Origin: Nostoc sp. 106C
Lineage (GTDB): Bacteria; Cyanobacteriota; Cyanobacteriia; Cyanobacteriales; Nostocaceae
Assembly (NCBI RefSeq): GCF_002154725.1
Contig: NZ_MTAW01000184.1
Location: 62,001-126,000 of the forward strand
Reading direction: 5' to 3'
Length of the DNA: 64,000 nucleotides
Positions 9,941 to 21,706 of this stretch are shown piece by piece. The translations under genes were made by a program, and so were the position numbers. The stretch's first letter is position 1. The number at the start of each line of letters is the position of its first letter. The notes under the pieces are model-generated. The model had not been told where the DNA came from, searched no databases, and saw only the letters and a program-made list of their open reading frames with translations.

Positions 9941-10771
9941 ATGCACTGGTTACTATCTGGGCCGTTGAGTACGCAGCAATTAACGGTTAAGATTGCAGAC
10001 TTACCTGCATCGTTACATGGTAAAAAGCTGGTGCAAATGTCGGATTTTCATTATGATGGTTTGCGGCTATCGGAAGCAATGCTAGAAAAAGCGATCGCAG
10101 TTAGCAATCAAGCCGAACCTGATTTAGTTTTATTGACTGGTGACTATGTAACTACCACCCCAAAACCAATTCACGACTTAGCTTTACGGCTCAAAAATCT
10201 CCGAAGTCGTGCTGGTATTTATGCTGTATTGGGCAACCATGATATATGTTACAAACACTCAAGAACAGAAATTACAAACGCCTTAAATAAAATTGGTGTT
10301 CATGTTCTGTGGAATGAAATTGCTTACCCATTAGGGAAAGAATTGCCCTTGGTAGGATTAGCGGATCGTTACTCAAAGGAATTTAACCCTGTAGCAGTGA
10401 TGAACCAGCTAAACGTCGCTACTCCTCGGATTGTTTTATCTCACAATCCTGATACTGCGGAAATATTGCAAGCTTGGCGAGTGGATTTACAATTATCTGG
10501 TCATACTCATGGTGGCCAAATTGTGATTCCAGGGTTGGGGCCGGGGGTACTGTATTATAGAAAACTTGTGCAAAAAATACCCAGGAAATTACGCCGTAGA
10601 ATTCCATATTTGAAAAACGATTTCTCTTTCATCCGCCATTGGGAATGGGCACAGGGTTTACATCAGGTAGGAAAAAATCAACTATACATCAATCGTGGTT
10701 TGGGAACTTATCTTCCTGGACGTTTATTTTGTCCTCCGGAAGTTACTCTTATTACGTTACAAAGTGAGTAA
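9941..10771 (+). CDS. Calcineurin-like metallophosphoesterase (YkuE-like), copy 1
   Basis: The 276-residue protein has all five blocks of a two-metal phosphoesterase: SDFHYDG, LLTGDYV, GNHD, the metal-binding His in LSHNPDT and SGHTHGGQI. Order and spacing match the YkuE/YaeI-like group, which acts on phosphodiesters or UDP-diacylglucosamine-like lipids. No transmembrane anchor is present. A near-duplicate follows at 10997 with about 60-65% similarity over its whole length, so the pair is a tandem duplication. The precise substrate cannot be assigned. Confidence 0.88.
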   Translation: MHWLLSGPLSTQQLTVKIADLPASLHGKKLVQMSDFHYDGLRLSEAMLEKAIAVSNQAEPDLVLLTGDYVTTTPKPIHDLALRLKNLRSRAGIYAVLGNHDICYKHSRTEITNALNKIGVHVLWNEIAYPLGKELPLVGLADRYSKEFNPVAVMNQLNVATPRIVLSHNPDTAEILQAWRVDLQLSGHTHGGQIVIPGLGPGVLYYRKLVQKIPRKLRRRIPYLKNDFSFIRHWEWAQGLHQVGKNQLYINRGLGTYLPGRLFCPPEVTLITLQSE

Positions 10772-10996
10772 TTTAGAGGCAAACTTTAAAACAAATTACT
10801 AATTAAATTGATTTTTTGTGACATACAAGCATTTTCAAACGTATTACATATTGGTGATTGTAGAGACATAATATATTGTGTCTAAATATCTAGAGTCTAT
10901 CTAAATAAAAACTGCTGCAATTTATAGTAATTAATCAAGATATATTTTATTTTTTGGTAAGCTGTAAGCGCTGCTATCAGGAGTGTCTGTTGCGCT

Positions 10997-11830
10997 ATGC
11001 ATTGGTTATTTACAGGACATTTAAGAGTAGATAAAATCACGGTTAAGATTGCAGATTTACCTGTGTCTTTAGAAGGCACAAAGCTGGTGCAATTGTCAGA
11101 TTTTCATTACGATGGATTGCGGCTGTCAGAAGAAATGCTAGAAGAAGCGATCGCACTGAGTAATGAAGCAGAACCGGATTTAGTAGTATTAACTGGTGAC
11201 TATGTTACTGACGATCCCACCCCTATTCACAAATTGGCACAACGGCTTAAATATTTAGAAAGTCGTTATGGTATCTACGCCATACTTGGTAACCATGACA
11301 TCCATTACAGTCACTCCCAAGCAGAAGTTACAGACGCTTTTACTAGGATTGGAATTCATGTCTTGTGGAATGAAATCGCCTATCCACTAGGAACAGAATT
11401 GCCATTCGTCGGATTAGCCGATTATTGGTCACGAGATTTTCAACCTGCACCAGTAATCACTCAATTAGATTCTGCCATACCCCGCATCGTTTTATCTCAC
11501 AACCCAGATACAGCCAAGATATTGCAACAATGGCGAGTAGATTTACAGCTATCTGGTCATACTCACGGAGGTCATATCGTATTGCCAGGTGTCGGCCCTC
11601 TAGTTTTCCATTATAAAAAGCTTTTGAAAAAACTACCCAAAAAATTGCGGCGTTGGGTTCCGTTCTTGTTAGGAGACTTCTCGAAAGTAGTACGATATTG
11701 GGAGTGGGCCCAAGGGTTTCACAAAGTAGGAAATAATCAGTTATACGTTAATCGTGGCTTAGGGACTTATCGACCAGGACGCTTATTTTGTCCACCAGAA
11801 GTCACTGTAATTACTTTAATTAGTCAATAG
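10997..11830 (+). CDS. Calcineurin-like metallophosphoesterase, copy 2
   Basis: This tandem paralogue of the upstream gene (277 residues) keeps the same motifs: SDFHYDG, VLTGDYV, GNHD, LSHNPDT and SGHTHGGHI. It differs mainly in residues 205-230, a basic loop (KKLPKKLRRWVPF) that may touch a membrane or nucleic acid. The ATG at 10997 is placed like that of copy 1, and the 40 bases before it resemble the leader of copy 1, so the duplication included the 5' region. A CAGGAG sequence about 17 bases upstream is too far for an ideal ribosome-binding site. Confidence 0.88.
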   Translation: MHWLFTGHLRVDKITVKIADLPVSLEGTKLVQLSDFHYDGLRLSEEMLEEAIALSNEAEPDLVVLTGDYVTDDPTPIHKLAQRLKYLESRYGIYAILGNHDIHYSHSQAEVTDAFTRIGIHVLWNEIAYPLGTELPFVGLADYWSRDFQPAPVITQLDSAIPRIVLSHNPDTAKILQQWRVDLQLSGHTHGGHIVLPGVGPLVFHYKKLLKKLPKKLRRWVPFLLGDFSKVVRYWEWAQGFHKVGNNQLYVNRGLGTYRPGRLFCPPEVTVITLISQ

Positions 11831-12140
11831 TCATTGGTCATTTGTCCTCTCTTACAAAGTTGCGGCAGTCCGTTGGCGAGGTTCCCCCGCTTAAAGGAAT
11901 TGCCATCTGTTCGTCGAAGACGTTGGCGTTCGCGCAGCGTCTCCCTTAGCAGAAGCCATCACCGGAAGCCGGCGCTCCGACGCCACTTGCTACAATGGGG
12001 AGGCAGTCCGTTGGGCGGCTTTGCCGACTTGTTCGCTGGAAGCGTTCCCGAAGGGTAGGAACTGCCGTGGGAACCCCCGCAACGCAGTGGCTCGACTTTG
12101 CGCTTTTGTCATTGGACTGTTGACTCTTGACTTATCATAG
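11831..12140. repeat. GC-rich interspersed repeat cluster
   Basis: This 300-bp patch is far more GC-rich than its surroundings and contains no credible gene. GGCAGTCCGTTGG occurs at 11864-11876 and again at 12002-12014. Several small palindromes (CGCGCAGCG, GGAAGCCGGCGCTCC) lie between. Related blocks occur at 46300-46350 and 44870-44915. This looks like the mosaic, mobile intergenic repeats typical of Nostoc genomes. Confidence 0.6.
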
Positions 12141-12644
12141 TTGAAACCGCCTCAAGCTACGATGGGAGAATATCGGCAGCTTAGGGCGGTTCGTGGAATA
12201 TGCAATCGTTCGAGAAAATTTTAAAAATCAGAGGGAATATAGCTAAACTAAGGTGAACTTACGAACAATCTTCGCAACTCTATCTCTCCAGAACTACTTG
12301 TGCATCCTTGATCCAACTAGGCAGGTATTTCTGGCTGTGCGTTCGATCACCTCCACAACAATTATTGATGAGTTTAAGGCGAAAACACTTTCAACGGATG
12401 CGACAACTGAGTAGTGATTGCGAGGACATTAGAGCAGGAGGTACAGGCTCTAATCTGAAATGTTGTGATGAACTTTTAACCTTTTTGTACCTTGTTCTTA
12501 ATGTAGCACCTACTTTTTAATGCATCACCATGTATTTACCAAACTTGAACGGTATTAATTTTCTGCAACAATTTGGCAATCTTTCTTAATTAAGAGAAGA
12601 TAGCCATCAGAATTCAGCCAACCGCAGAGTCAAACTCTCACTCA
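12141..12644. other. Intergenic region with an imperfect hairpin
   Basis: There is no convincing gene here; a 70-codon frame at 12308-12520 has unnatural composition. AACCGCCTCAAGCT at 12145-12158 and AGCTTAGGGCGGTT at 12178-12191 form a 14-bp hairpin with two mismatches and a 19-base loop. It could belong to a small RNA or the repeat cluster to its left. Confidence 0.45.
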
Positions 12645-12682
12645 AAAATGCAGTAGCCTTCTCCAAAGGTGGAAAAGGCTAC
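12645..12682 (-). terminator. Rho-independent terminator of the Pro/Ser-rich protein gene
   Basis: On the minus strand GTAGCCTT pairs with AAGGCTAC (8 bp, 12653-12682), followed after three bases by five U residues at 12645-12649. It lies 20 bp past the stop of the gene ending at 12702, a typical position for an intrinsic terminator. Confidence 0.7.
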
Positions 12683-12701
12683 CGAGCTAGAAACTTAGTT
12701 A

Positions 12702-13418
12702 TTACTGAGCAGAACTGTCAGTGCTGCTATTTCCAGAAGATGAAGAACCGTTGCTATTGGTGTTTGACTTGTCTGCGCCTGTAAGCGGAGAAGTTTTCGG
12801 GGTGTCGCTCTTGTTATCTTCAACAGGAGATTTAGTACTAGGACTTTGTTGGCTGGGAATAATCGGTGATGTAGTTGGGGCTTTTTCAGCAGCAGGTCGC
12901 TGAGAGGGAACAGTGATATTAATATTTGGTTGTGTAGGCGCAGATGGAGAGGGAGCCTGCTGTTGTGGAATTACAACAGGTACTTCTCTGGTTCTTTCAA
13001 TGATTGTGGTTCGTGATTGAGGAGATTGGCTAGCAGCCGGAGAAGGACTAGCACTATTTGGTACAGGTACAGGAACTACTACTGGCGTACCATTGTCAAC
13101 CGCTGCATTGTTGCGTTGGTTGAAGTACCAAAATGCTCCTACACCCAAAGTAACTAGGGAAGTGAGGATAACACCTATTAGTAAGCCATTAGCAGCATTA
13201 GTGTTATCACGCTCTGCTAAATTAGCTTGCTGATATCTGCGCTCACTGTCACGACCAGTTACATAACCGCTGCTGTAAGCATTAGGATTAGGGGTGTTGT
13301 TAACTGTTTCAGTAGTTCTCTGCACGTGAGTCCGAATCTCACCGTTAGCATCAGTGTAGGTTTCTTGCCGATTTTCGCTGCGATAATTTTCGCGATCGCC
13401 TGGATTATTCATAGTCAT
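12702..13418 (-). CDS. Single-pass membrane protein with Pro/Ser/Thr-rich tail
   Basis: About 238 residues form three parts: a polar N-terminal 75 residues rich in Asn, Arg and Thr (ETYTDANGEIRTHVQRTTE); one transmembrane helix near residues 78-102 (LLIGVILTSLVTLGVGAFWYF); and a long low-complexity tail rich in Pro, Ser, Thr, Asn and Gln. The start at 13418 follows GAGGAG by seven bases; a TTG upstream would overlap this ribosome-binding site. It is a conserved-looking cyanobacterial hypothetical, probably with its disordered tail in the periplasm. No enzymatic motif is present. An intrinsic terminator follows it. Confidence 0.75.
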   Translation of the reverse strand: MTMNNPGDRENYRSENRQETYTDANGEIRTHVQRTTETVNNTPNPNAYSSGYVTGRDSERRYQQANLAERDNTNAANGLLIGVILTSLVTLGVGAFWYFNQRNNAAVDNGTPVVVPVPVPNSASPSPAASQSPQSRTTIIERTREVPVVIPQQQAPSPSAPTQPNINITVPSQRPAAEKAPTTSPIIPSQQSPSTKSPVEDNKSDTPKTSPLTGADKSNTNSNGSSSSGNSSTDSSAQ

Positions 13419-13433
13419 TATTTCACTCCTCAA

Positions 13434-13929
13434 TTTGAAAAAGTTGACGAACTAAACTTTGCAATAACCAAAGGTTTTAATGCATTTGAAAATCTTTTTA
13501 TGTAGGTTTTAAATAGTGTTCTATTTGTTACCTAACGCCTTTACTAGATTCAGAATAACCTCTGCGATCGCGTCAATGGCTCTATCGCGGGTAGGGAGTT
13601 TTTCCTCCATCCAAAGGTGTATTATTGGCAAGAGTTTGATAACTATTAGCTTATTAACAGGTTAGCGATCTCATAGTTTTGCTAATTTATGAAATCTTTA
13701 AACGTAATGAGTTCACTCAAGGTGCAATCTTTATAATTAGAAAATTGAAAATAGATTTTTATGTACAGGTAATCAAAAACACTCAATTTACAATATTAGC
13801 GCACACTTTCTACTGGATATTACCTACGTTTGACAAATATTTGACTATTGCTGCTGAAAGCTACAGCATACAGTCTTGCTATCTGAAGGGTTGTTTCAAA
13901 TTCACAGAACTCTGAAAACTATTTCCATT
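13434..13929. other. Intergenic region
   Basis: About 500 AT-rich bases lie between two leftward genes, with a GCGATCGC site near 13564. A 78-codon frame at 13679-13915 on the plus strand has no ribosome-binding site and no recognisable domain, and I do not regard it as a gene. Confidence 0.45.
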
Positions 13930-14568
13930 TCATCCCCAACGCCAGTTTAGCTTCAACCAACTTTTAATTTTTTGGCACCATCTTTTGACTAAAGGTCGAG
14001 AATTTGATGCAGGTCTTGATGGCGTTGACCATCTTGAAGATGACGATGCAAACGGACTGTTTGAACCTGTTAAATCTTGTTCTAGCTGTGCAGCTTTATT
14101 TAAATCTGATGTAGCTCGATATTCATATCCTAGTTGAGAGCAAGCTAGCCCACGGTATTTGTATGCATCAATGTAGCGAGGGTTGAGGCGAATTGCTCTA
14201 GTAAAGTCTGCGATCGCTTCCTGATATCTCCCTTGGCTAGCGTTCTGCACGCCCAAATCATAAAAAGTTTCTGCATCCCAGCGATTGGTAGCTACTTTGG
14301 TGCGATTTGTTGACGAAGGTGGAGGTTCAACAGTAGTAGGTAGCTGTTCAGATTTGAGATGGTTGTAAGCTATGTTGATTTGTTTAATTTTTTCCTCAGC
14401 TTCCTGTTTTTGCTGTAAGTCAAAAAAGCGATCGGGATGCCAAGTTTTCACCAACTTACGGTAAGCTTGCTTTACCTGCGCCTGCGATGCACCGGGTTTC
14501 AGCCCTAGAATTTCCAAAGAATCATTGATATTAAGGTGTAAATGCGATCGCGGCTGGTCATTTGACAT
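13930..14568 (-). CDS. J-domain/TPR protein
   Basis: The 212-residue protein starts with a J domain (about residues 15-72; HPD motif in VKTWHPDRFF), which should stimulate an Hsp70 partner. Two TPR units follow (AETFYDLGVQNASQGRYQ and [17 protein letters not shown], about residues 98-168), then a Ser/Pro-rich basic tail ending in a Trp-rich stretch. No zinc finger or DnaJ C-terminal domain is present. The first 165 residues closely match the N-terminal half of the next gene upstream, so the two are paralogues from a local duplication. The role is probably that of a targeted Hsp70 co-chaperone. Confidence 0.82.
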   Translation of the reverse strand: MSNDQPRSHLHLNINDSLEILGLKPGASQAQVKQAYRKLVKTWHPDRFFDLQQKQEAEEKIKQINIAYNHLKSEQLPTTVEPPPSSTNRTKVATNRWDAETFYDLGVQNASQGRYQEAIADFTRAIRLNPRYIDAYKYRGLACSQLGYEYRATSDLNKAAQLEQDLTGSNSPFASSSSRWSTPSRPASNSRPLVKRWCQKIKSWLKLNWRWG

Positions 14569-14681
14569 ATCGCAGACTGAAGAAATAGGTAACTATGTAA
14601 ATCTATGCTAACGATTCAGAGAAATTTCTTGGACTTTAGCCAAACTGCTTTCATCTGTGAACGATTGGCGATGGCATCATA

Positions 14682-17229
<2,548 letters not shown>

Positions 17230-17261
17230 AACTACTGCTATCATTATATATGCTTCGTCTT

Positions 17262-17335
17262 GGGGCTGTAGCTCAGTTGGATAGAGCGAGCGCCTCCTAA
17301 GCGCTAGGTCGTGCGTTCGAGACGCACCAGTCCCG
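17262..17335 (+). tRNA. tRNA-Arg(CCT)
   Basis: This is a canonical 74-nt cloverleaf without encoded CCA: acceptor GGGGCTG/CAGTCCC with one G-U pair, D arm GCTC...GAGC, anticodon arm AGCGC-CTCCTAA-GCGCT (anticodon CCT, reading AGG), variable loop AGGTC and T arm GTGCG-TTCGAGA-CGCAC. It contrasts with the aberrant tRNA-like sequences at 29-31 kb. Confidence 0.97.
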
Positions 17336-17497
17336 TACTCCTTTTTAATGGCGTGTCTAGTATACCTTTATCGCTAAAGTAAGCAATCTTGGATGCTTAT
17401 GGAAATTTAATAATTCATACTCTAAGCTGTGAGGAATAAATAAGGTTGCTGCATCCCTAGCGCGAGGTTACGAGTAGATGATACAGCAGAATTATTG

Positions 17498-18085
17498 TCA
17501 AGTTTGCTTAAACCTGATTTGATTTGCTTCTAGGTAAATGATTTGGTTTTTTAATCCTTGAGCTTCAGCAGCAGTCAATCCTTTCCATTGCTGCTGTGCT
17601 TGTTTTACACTTGGCACTGGTTTGAGCACACCTGCTAAATCTAGGGTCTGTCCTTTTTTCACAACAACTTTGTTTTCAGCAGTTCCCGCATCTAAATTGG
17701 GAGCTAAAACCACAAATACTCGTTGAGTATTACTTGAACCAACCCAGAAAGTGCGATCGCCTACTACACTTTGAACATTTACATTTGTAAACTGTACTGG
17801 TCTATTTACAAGTGTCTGTTTATTGGCGTTGCTAATTACTAATACGTCTGTGATTGGTTCAGTCTTAACAATAGTTGTTACTTGTGGGCTAGGAGTGACG
17901 ACAACGGTAGTTGTTGGTTGTGGTGTAGCAGTGACAGTAACCGTTGCTTGTGGCGTAGGAACGACAACAACATCAGGTTGCTTTGGTTCGGGAGCACAAG
18001 CAGTCACCCCACTTACAAACAGTGTTAAAAGCGTTGCTCTACTCAGCCATGACTTTGTACTGACAAAATTCCCATCGCTTTGCAT
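17498..18085 (-). CDS. Putative lipoprotein with Pro/Thr/Val repeats and OB-like domain
   Basis: The N-terminal region has a hydrophobic signal ending in SGVTAC, a plausible lipobox. A low-complexity linker of alternating Val/Thr/Pro follows (PTPQATVTVTATPQPTT, about residues 40-75 of the mature form), then a globular domain of about 120 residues (VLVISNANKQTLVNRPVQF...VVLAPNL) whose strand pattern suggests a small OB-like barrel. The start at 18085 is tentative; 18115 would add 10 residues and neither has a clear ribosome-binding site. It is a cell-envelope protein of unknown function. Confidence 0.7.
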   Translation of the reverse strand: MQSDGNFVSTKSWLSRATLLTLFVSGVTACAPEPKQPDVVVVPTPQATVTVTATPQPTTTVVVTPSPQVTTIVKTEPITDVLVISNANKQTLVNRPVQFTNVNVQSVVGDRTFWVGSSNTQRVFVVLAPNLDAGTAENKVVVKKGQTLDLAGVLKPVPSVKQAQQQWKGLTAAEAQGLKNQIIYLEANQIRFKQT

Positions 18086-18338
18086 GATGCTTAAACTGTA
18101 CTTGTGACTATACATTTGACGATTAATATGCTTAATACTGAGTTGATTTAGCTATTAAAGGGTATCCCGTTTGATGATTATAAAAATCTCATGCCGAGAC
18201 GCTCCAGACATATAAAAAAAGCTGGTATTACCTTTGTATACTAACTTTAAATAATTAGAATACAATTTCGCTTCTACCTAATGGAATAGTATAAGGCAAA
18301 GGCGATTCCGGTACTTTAATGTGGTGTGATTGCGCTGA

Positions 18339-20345
18339 TTAACTCTGATGAAAACGCTTTTGTAACATAACCAGCCATGCTTGCACAGCAGATTTTAATC
18401 TTGCTCTTTCAGCCTCTTTAATACCTTGAGGATCGAAGCGATCGCGGTAATGCAGTTCAACTAGCGATGTTAAGTCATCAATTAAAGGTGAGCTAGGTAA
18501 TTCTTCTTGCAGCCTCTTGATCCAGTTTTTTAAAGACTCTGAATTTTGACGGCTAAAACCTAACTCGTTTAACCTCTTCTCAATTAAATAAAATTCGTAA
18601 TCTTTTTTAGCTAAATCTGATTTAACTACTTGTTTACTTAATTTCTGTCTTGTAGATAAACGGCGAACTTTATTCTGGGAATTAAACTTCCACAACCGCA
18701 GAAATATTAATGGCAAAACTAGCCACCATGCATATTTGAATAGATTGCTAACTAAACCAGAACGCAACCAGCCTGAGAGTTTGAAACTAAAAAATGACCA
18801 TAAATCAGAGATAAATGCTAATTTATAAGTATTTGCATTCTCAATAGTAGCCCAATCAGAAGGTGTAGTATCAAAGGCTTGCCATCGACCATTTATATAT
18901 GCCAATGTCCAAGCATGAGCATGGCGGCTACGAACTATATATTGTTTCTCTAATGAGCTAAATTCATGAACTGAATATCCTACAGCATAACGTGCTGGTA
19001 TACCAGCAGCACGCAAAAGCAGCGTAGTTGCAGTCGCAAAATATTCACAATGTCCAGCGCGAGTTTTTAGTAAAAATGTTGATAAAGGCGTTGACTGATG
19101 ATTGCTACCGATAAGTTTTAAGGAATAACGGAAATTTTTTATAAAAAAGCTATCTACAAGTTGTAAGATGGCTTGGGGCGATTTGCCTTTAATATCTAAT
19201 TGGTTAATAACTTGATTTATTGCTTCTGTTTCAGGTTTGGCGATTTGTAGATCTTCTTCTGTCGGTGGGCTATCTAAAGAAAGACTCTTATTAAACAAGA
19301 CTCGGTAAGCGATCGCATTATCTTTTCCTTCTACTTTCACCGTACCATATTTATTTTTCTCCATTTGGCTAACTGGTAATTCGTCAATTTCAAATGTTCC
19401 GTCAGCCAGCCTTAATAAGCCTTTACCTTGATTAAGCGTTGCGGAAATTGTGAGCATTGAATTATCATCTGATCTACTTCCTAAACGCCAAGTCTTACCG
19501 TCAATATCAGGTTGTACAGGAGTAAATGTAGAATTTGATGCTACCCAAAAAGCAGACTTATACTTATCATAAGTTGCTTCTTTCAGCAATCCAGGAGCAA
19601 CTGTTGGAGTATTAGATGCTACTCGAAAAATAATCTCATTTGACTGCTTTAAAACTCCAATCTCACCGATACTTGTTTGTTTTGTTATTGAGTTTGTTAA
19701 TTGTCCAATACTATTAGTATTACTTAACCATGCAACAACAGTATCCTCCAACTTCTGTTGAAGTTGATACACACCCATTTGCCCTATGAAACCAAGAATT
19801 CCAGCAATTATAATTAGACATAACCAGATAACAGGTGAAAATCGCGGCGATCGAATAAACCATAGAGCAATACTTGTAAGTAAAAACATCCCGATATAAA
19901 AAGAGATATTTTTAGTATTAGCAGCCCCAGCAGATAACATACAAAGGGCAAAATAGGGGTAACTTAAACTAATATTGTAGTGATTTGATTCTGGTTTTAT
20001 GACATTTTTTAGCGATACAAAAAGTGTGCGAATATCAATATTTTCATTTACAGAGTATGTTTGAGCAGCCAGCAGAGGGAAAAAGACTAATGGAAACCAC
20101 TGCAATAGATTGTAAACTAAGTAGATTGAGCGATTAGTAGTTAGAAGAGAAACAAATACAATAATCAGAATCATCAAACACAGATTAGCAATGCGTCGGA
20201 AGTCATCATGAGAGAAATCCCACCGCGAGTTGCTCAAGCGATATCCTGCTAAAATCACAGCCATTGGTATGGCAAAAATCCACATTCCTGTCTGCCAACC
20301 CCAAAAGATTAAAGCACCACTCAGGAGAAGCACTGGCGGTTTCAT
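18339..20345 (-). CDS. Transglutaminase-like membrane protein (TgpA-type)
   Basis: The 668-residue protein has six or more transmembrane helices in the first 190 residues, a large extracytoplasmic region, a transglutaminase-like core and another helix near residue 540 before a cytoplasmic DUF4129-like tail. The catalytic triad is visible as Cys433 in RAGHCEYFAT, His477 in SRHAHAW and Asp492 in AFDTTPSDW. The gene overlaps the upstream DUF58 gene by 4 bp (ATGA) and is last in a MoxR-DUF58-transglutaminase operon. Such operons are widespread; the MoxR ATPase is thought to remodel complexes carrying DUF58 proteins, and the transglutaminase to act on cell-surface proteins as a protease or crosslinker. 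Confidence 0.88.
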   Translation of the reverse strand: MKPPVLLLSGALIFWGWQTGMWIFAIPMAVILAGYRLSNSRWDFSHDDFRRIANLCLMILIIVFVSLLTTNRSIYLVYNLLQWFPLVFFPLLAAQTYSVNENIDIRTLFVSLKNVIKPESNHYNISLSYPYFALCMLSAGAANTKNISFYIGMFLLTSIALWFIRSPRFSPVIWLCLIIIAGILGFIGQMGVYQLQQKLEDTVVAWLSNTNSIGQLTNSITKQTSIGEIGVLKQSNEIIFRVASNTPTVAPGLLKEATYDKYKSAFWVASNSTFTPVQPDIDGKTWRLGSRSDDNSMLTISATLNQGKGLLRLADGTFEIDELPVSQMEKNKYGTVKVEGKDNAIAYRVLFNKSLSLDSPPTEEDLQIAKPETEAINQVINQLDIKGKSPQAILQLVDSFFIKNFRYSLKLIGSNHQSTPLSTFLLKTRAGHCEYFATATTLLLRAAGIPARYAVGYSVHEFSSLEKQYIVRSRHAHAWTLAYINGRWQAFDTTPSDWATIENANTYKLAFISDLWSFFSFKLSGWLRSGLVSNLFKYAWWLVLPLIFLRLWKFNSQNKVRRLSTRQKLSKQVVKSDLAKKDYEFYLIEKRLNELGFSRQNSESLKNWIKRLQEELPSSPLIDDLTSLVELHYRDRFDPQGIKEAERARLKSAVQAWLVMLQKRFHQS

Positions 20346-21691
20346 ATATGCATTAGTTCCTCTTGAATTTTGCCCAAATTTAAAATATGGGATCTTGTTA
20401 ATCGATCGTTCATAGAATCTAAATCGAAGTTAGCTACTTTACCTTCTTTATCTGTAATGACTAACACTAAGGTATGGATACCTACACTCTTGAGATAATT
20501 AACTAATCTTTTTCTATCTTCGTCCCAACACAAAAAGATACATATACAGCCACTTAATAAAGATAGTTTCTCAAGCACTGCTGGAATAATAGAATCAAAA
20601 GATTTATCTCGACAAGCGACAACAGATGCGAGAATTTCTAGCATTTTATCAGTATGGCTGAGTCCTCTACCAAAGGTAAAACAATAAGCTTCATTACCAA
20701 CAAACATTAAATCTAATAATGATTCTTGGGTTTGAACTTCACAAGCTAATGAAGCGGCAATTGATATTGCTTCTTCTAAAATTTCGCTATAGTTAACGCT
20801 TTGAAATGTATCTAAAATCAAGGCGTGTCGGACAAAAAACTCATCCTGTTCTTCTTTGACAATTGGTTTACCAACTTTTGCCCAGCTTTTCCAGTGAATT
20901 TTGCGCAGCGAATCTCCCGGACGATAATCCCGCAAAGATCTAAATTCCTCTGAATCTCCTACAGAAGAGGTTAATGCCACACCACCAGATTGATGTTTCT
21001 TTATACCAGGAAGTTGAACTGATGGCAGTTGATATAACTTAGGTAAAATTAATAAAGATTGGGGTAAAGAAATAGTTTTACAAGCTTTAAAAAGTCCAAA
21101 AGGATCTGTCCTAGCTACTGTCATCCCTGTCAAGCGAAAAATTCCTCTTTGAGTAGGTAAAATTTCACCAATAACTTCTGTTTTACTATTAGGTGCCAGG
21201 GAGGGTAAATCTATTGGTAAAGCTATAGCACATTGTTTGCGAGAAATTAACCAAAGCCAGCGATCGTATCCAAAAGCTTGAATAAATGAATTGTGCCGAA
21301 CTTTTCTAGTTTCAAGTGTTTCTATGAACTCCTTAAAATTGGGGCGAGGATCGGCAAAGTTTTCAAATAGTTTTAGTCCTTTTTGAATATTGTTGCTTTT
21401 GTTATTAATGACAATTTTGTACTTTAGTTTTACACCCACAGTTGCAAATCTAGGTAGATTGCGATTAGCACTAAAACGATCACGAAAAAGCAGGCTGGAA
21501 ACTATAGATATGATAAGAATAGATAATAAAAAAGTAAATATCTGATAGTTCATGCTTGCATTACTAGACCCAGTTAAAGCCGCTGCGATCGCTAATAATG
21601 AAATAACTCTTCCACTAACAGTAACTCGTCTTGTTAGCTTGCGGTAAATGCCATAACTAAAATAGAAAAGACGATAGATAAAAAGTTTCAT
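20342..21691 (-). CDS. DUF58 domain protein
   Basis: This 449-residue protein has two N-terminal transmembrane helices (about residues 25-70), a beta-rich middle (TEVIGEILPTQRGIFRLTG) and the DUF58 signature FRSLRDYRPGDSLRKIHWKS followed by a vWA-like fold (HALILDTFQS). It overlaps the following transglutaminase gene by 4 bp and starts 15 bp after the MoxR gene, so the three are one translationally coupled operon. DUF58 proteins act with MoxR AAA+ ATPases in maturation of envelope complexes; the specific target here is unknown. Confidence 0.87.
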   Translation of the reverse strand: MKLFIYRLFYFSYGIYRKLTRRVTVSGRVISLLAIAAALTGSSNASMNYQIFTFLLSILIISIVSSLLFRDRFSANRNLPRFATVGVKLKYKIVINNKSNNIQKGLKLFENFADPRPNFKEFIETLETRKVRHNSFIQAFGYDRWLWLISRKQCAIALPIDLPSLAPNSKTEVIGEILPTQRGIFRLTGMTVARTDPFGLFKACKTISLPQSLLILPKLYQLPSVQLPGIKKHQSGGVALTSSVGDSEEFRSLRDYRPGDSLRKIHWKSWAKVGKPIVKEEQDEFFVRHALILDTFQSVNYSEILEEAISIAASLACEVQTQESLLDLMFVGNEAYCFTFGRGLSHTDKMLEILASVVACRDKSFDSIIPAVLEKLSLLSGCICIFLCWDEDRKRLVNYLKSVGIHTLVLVITDKEGKVANFDLDSMNDRLTRSHILNLGKIQEELMHI

Positions 21692-21706
21692 CTTGCAAGT
21701 TTGATA

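Noticed and set aside
12308-12520. A 70-codon frame as a gene
   Set aside because: Unnatural composition, no ribosome-binding site and no domain; it lies in a repeat-rich spacer.
13679-13915. A 78-codon frame as a gene
   Set aside because: No ribosome-binding site, no domain and AT-driven composition.
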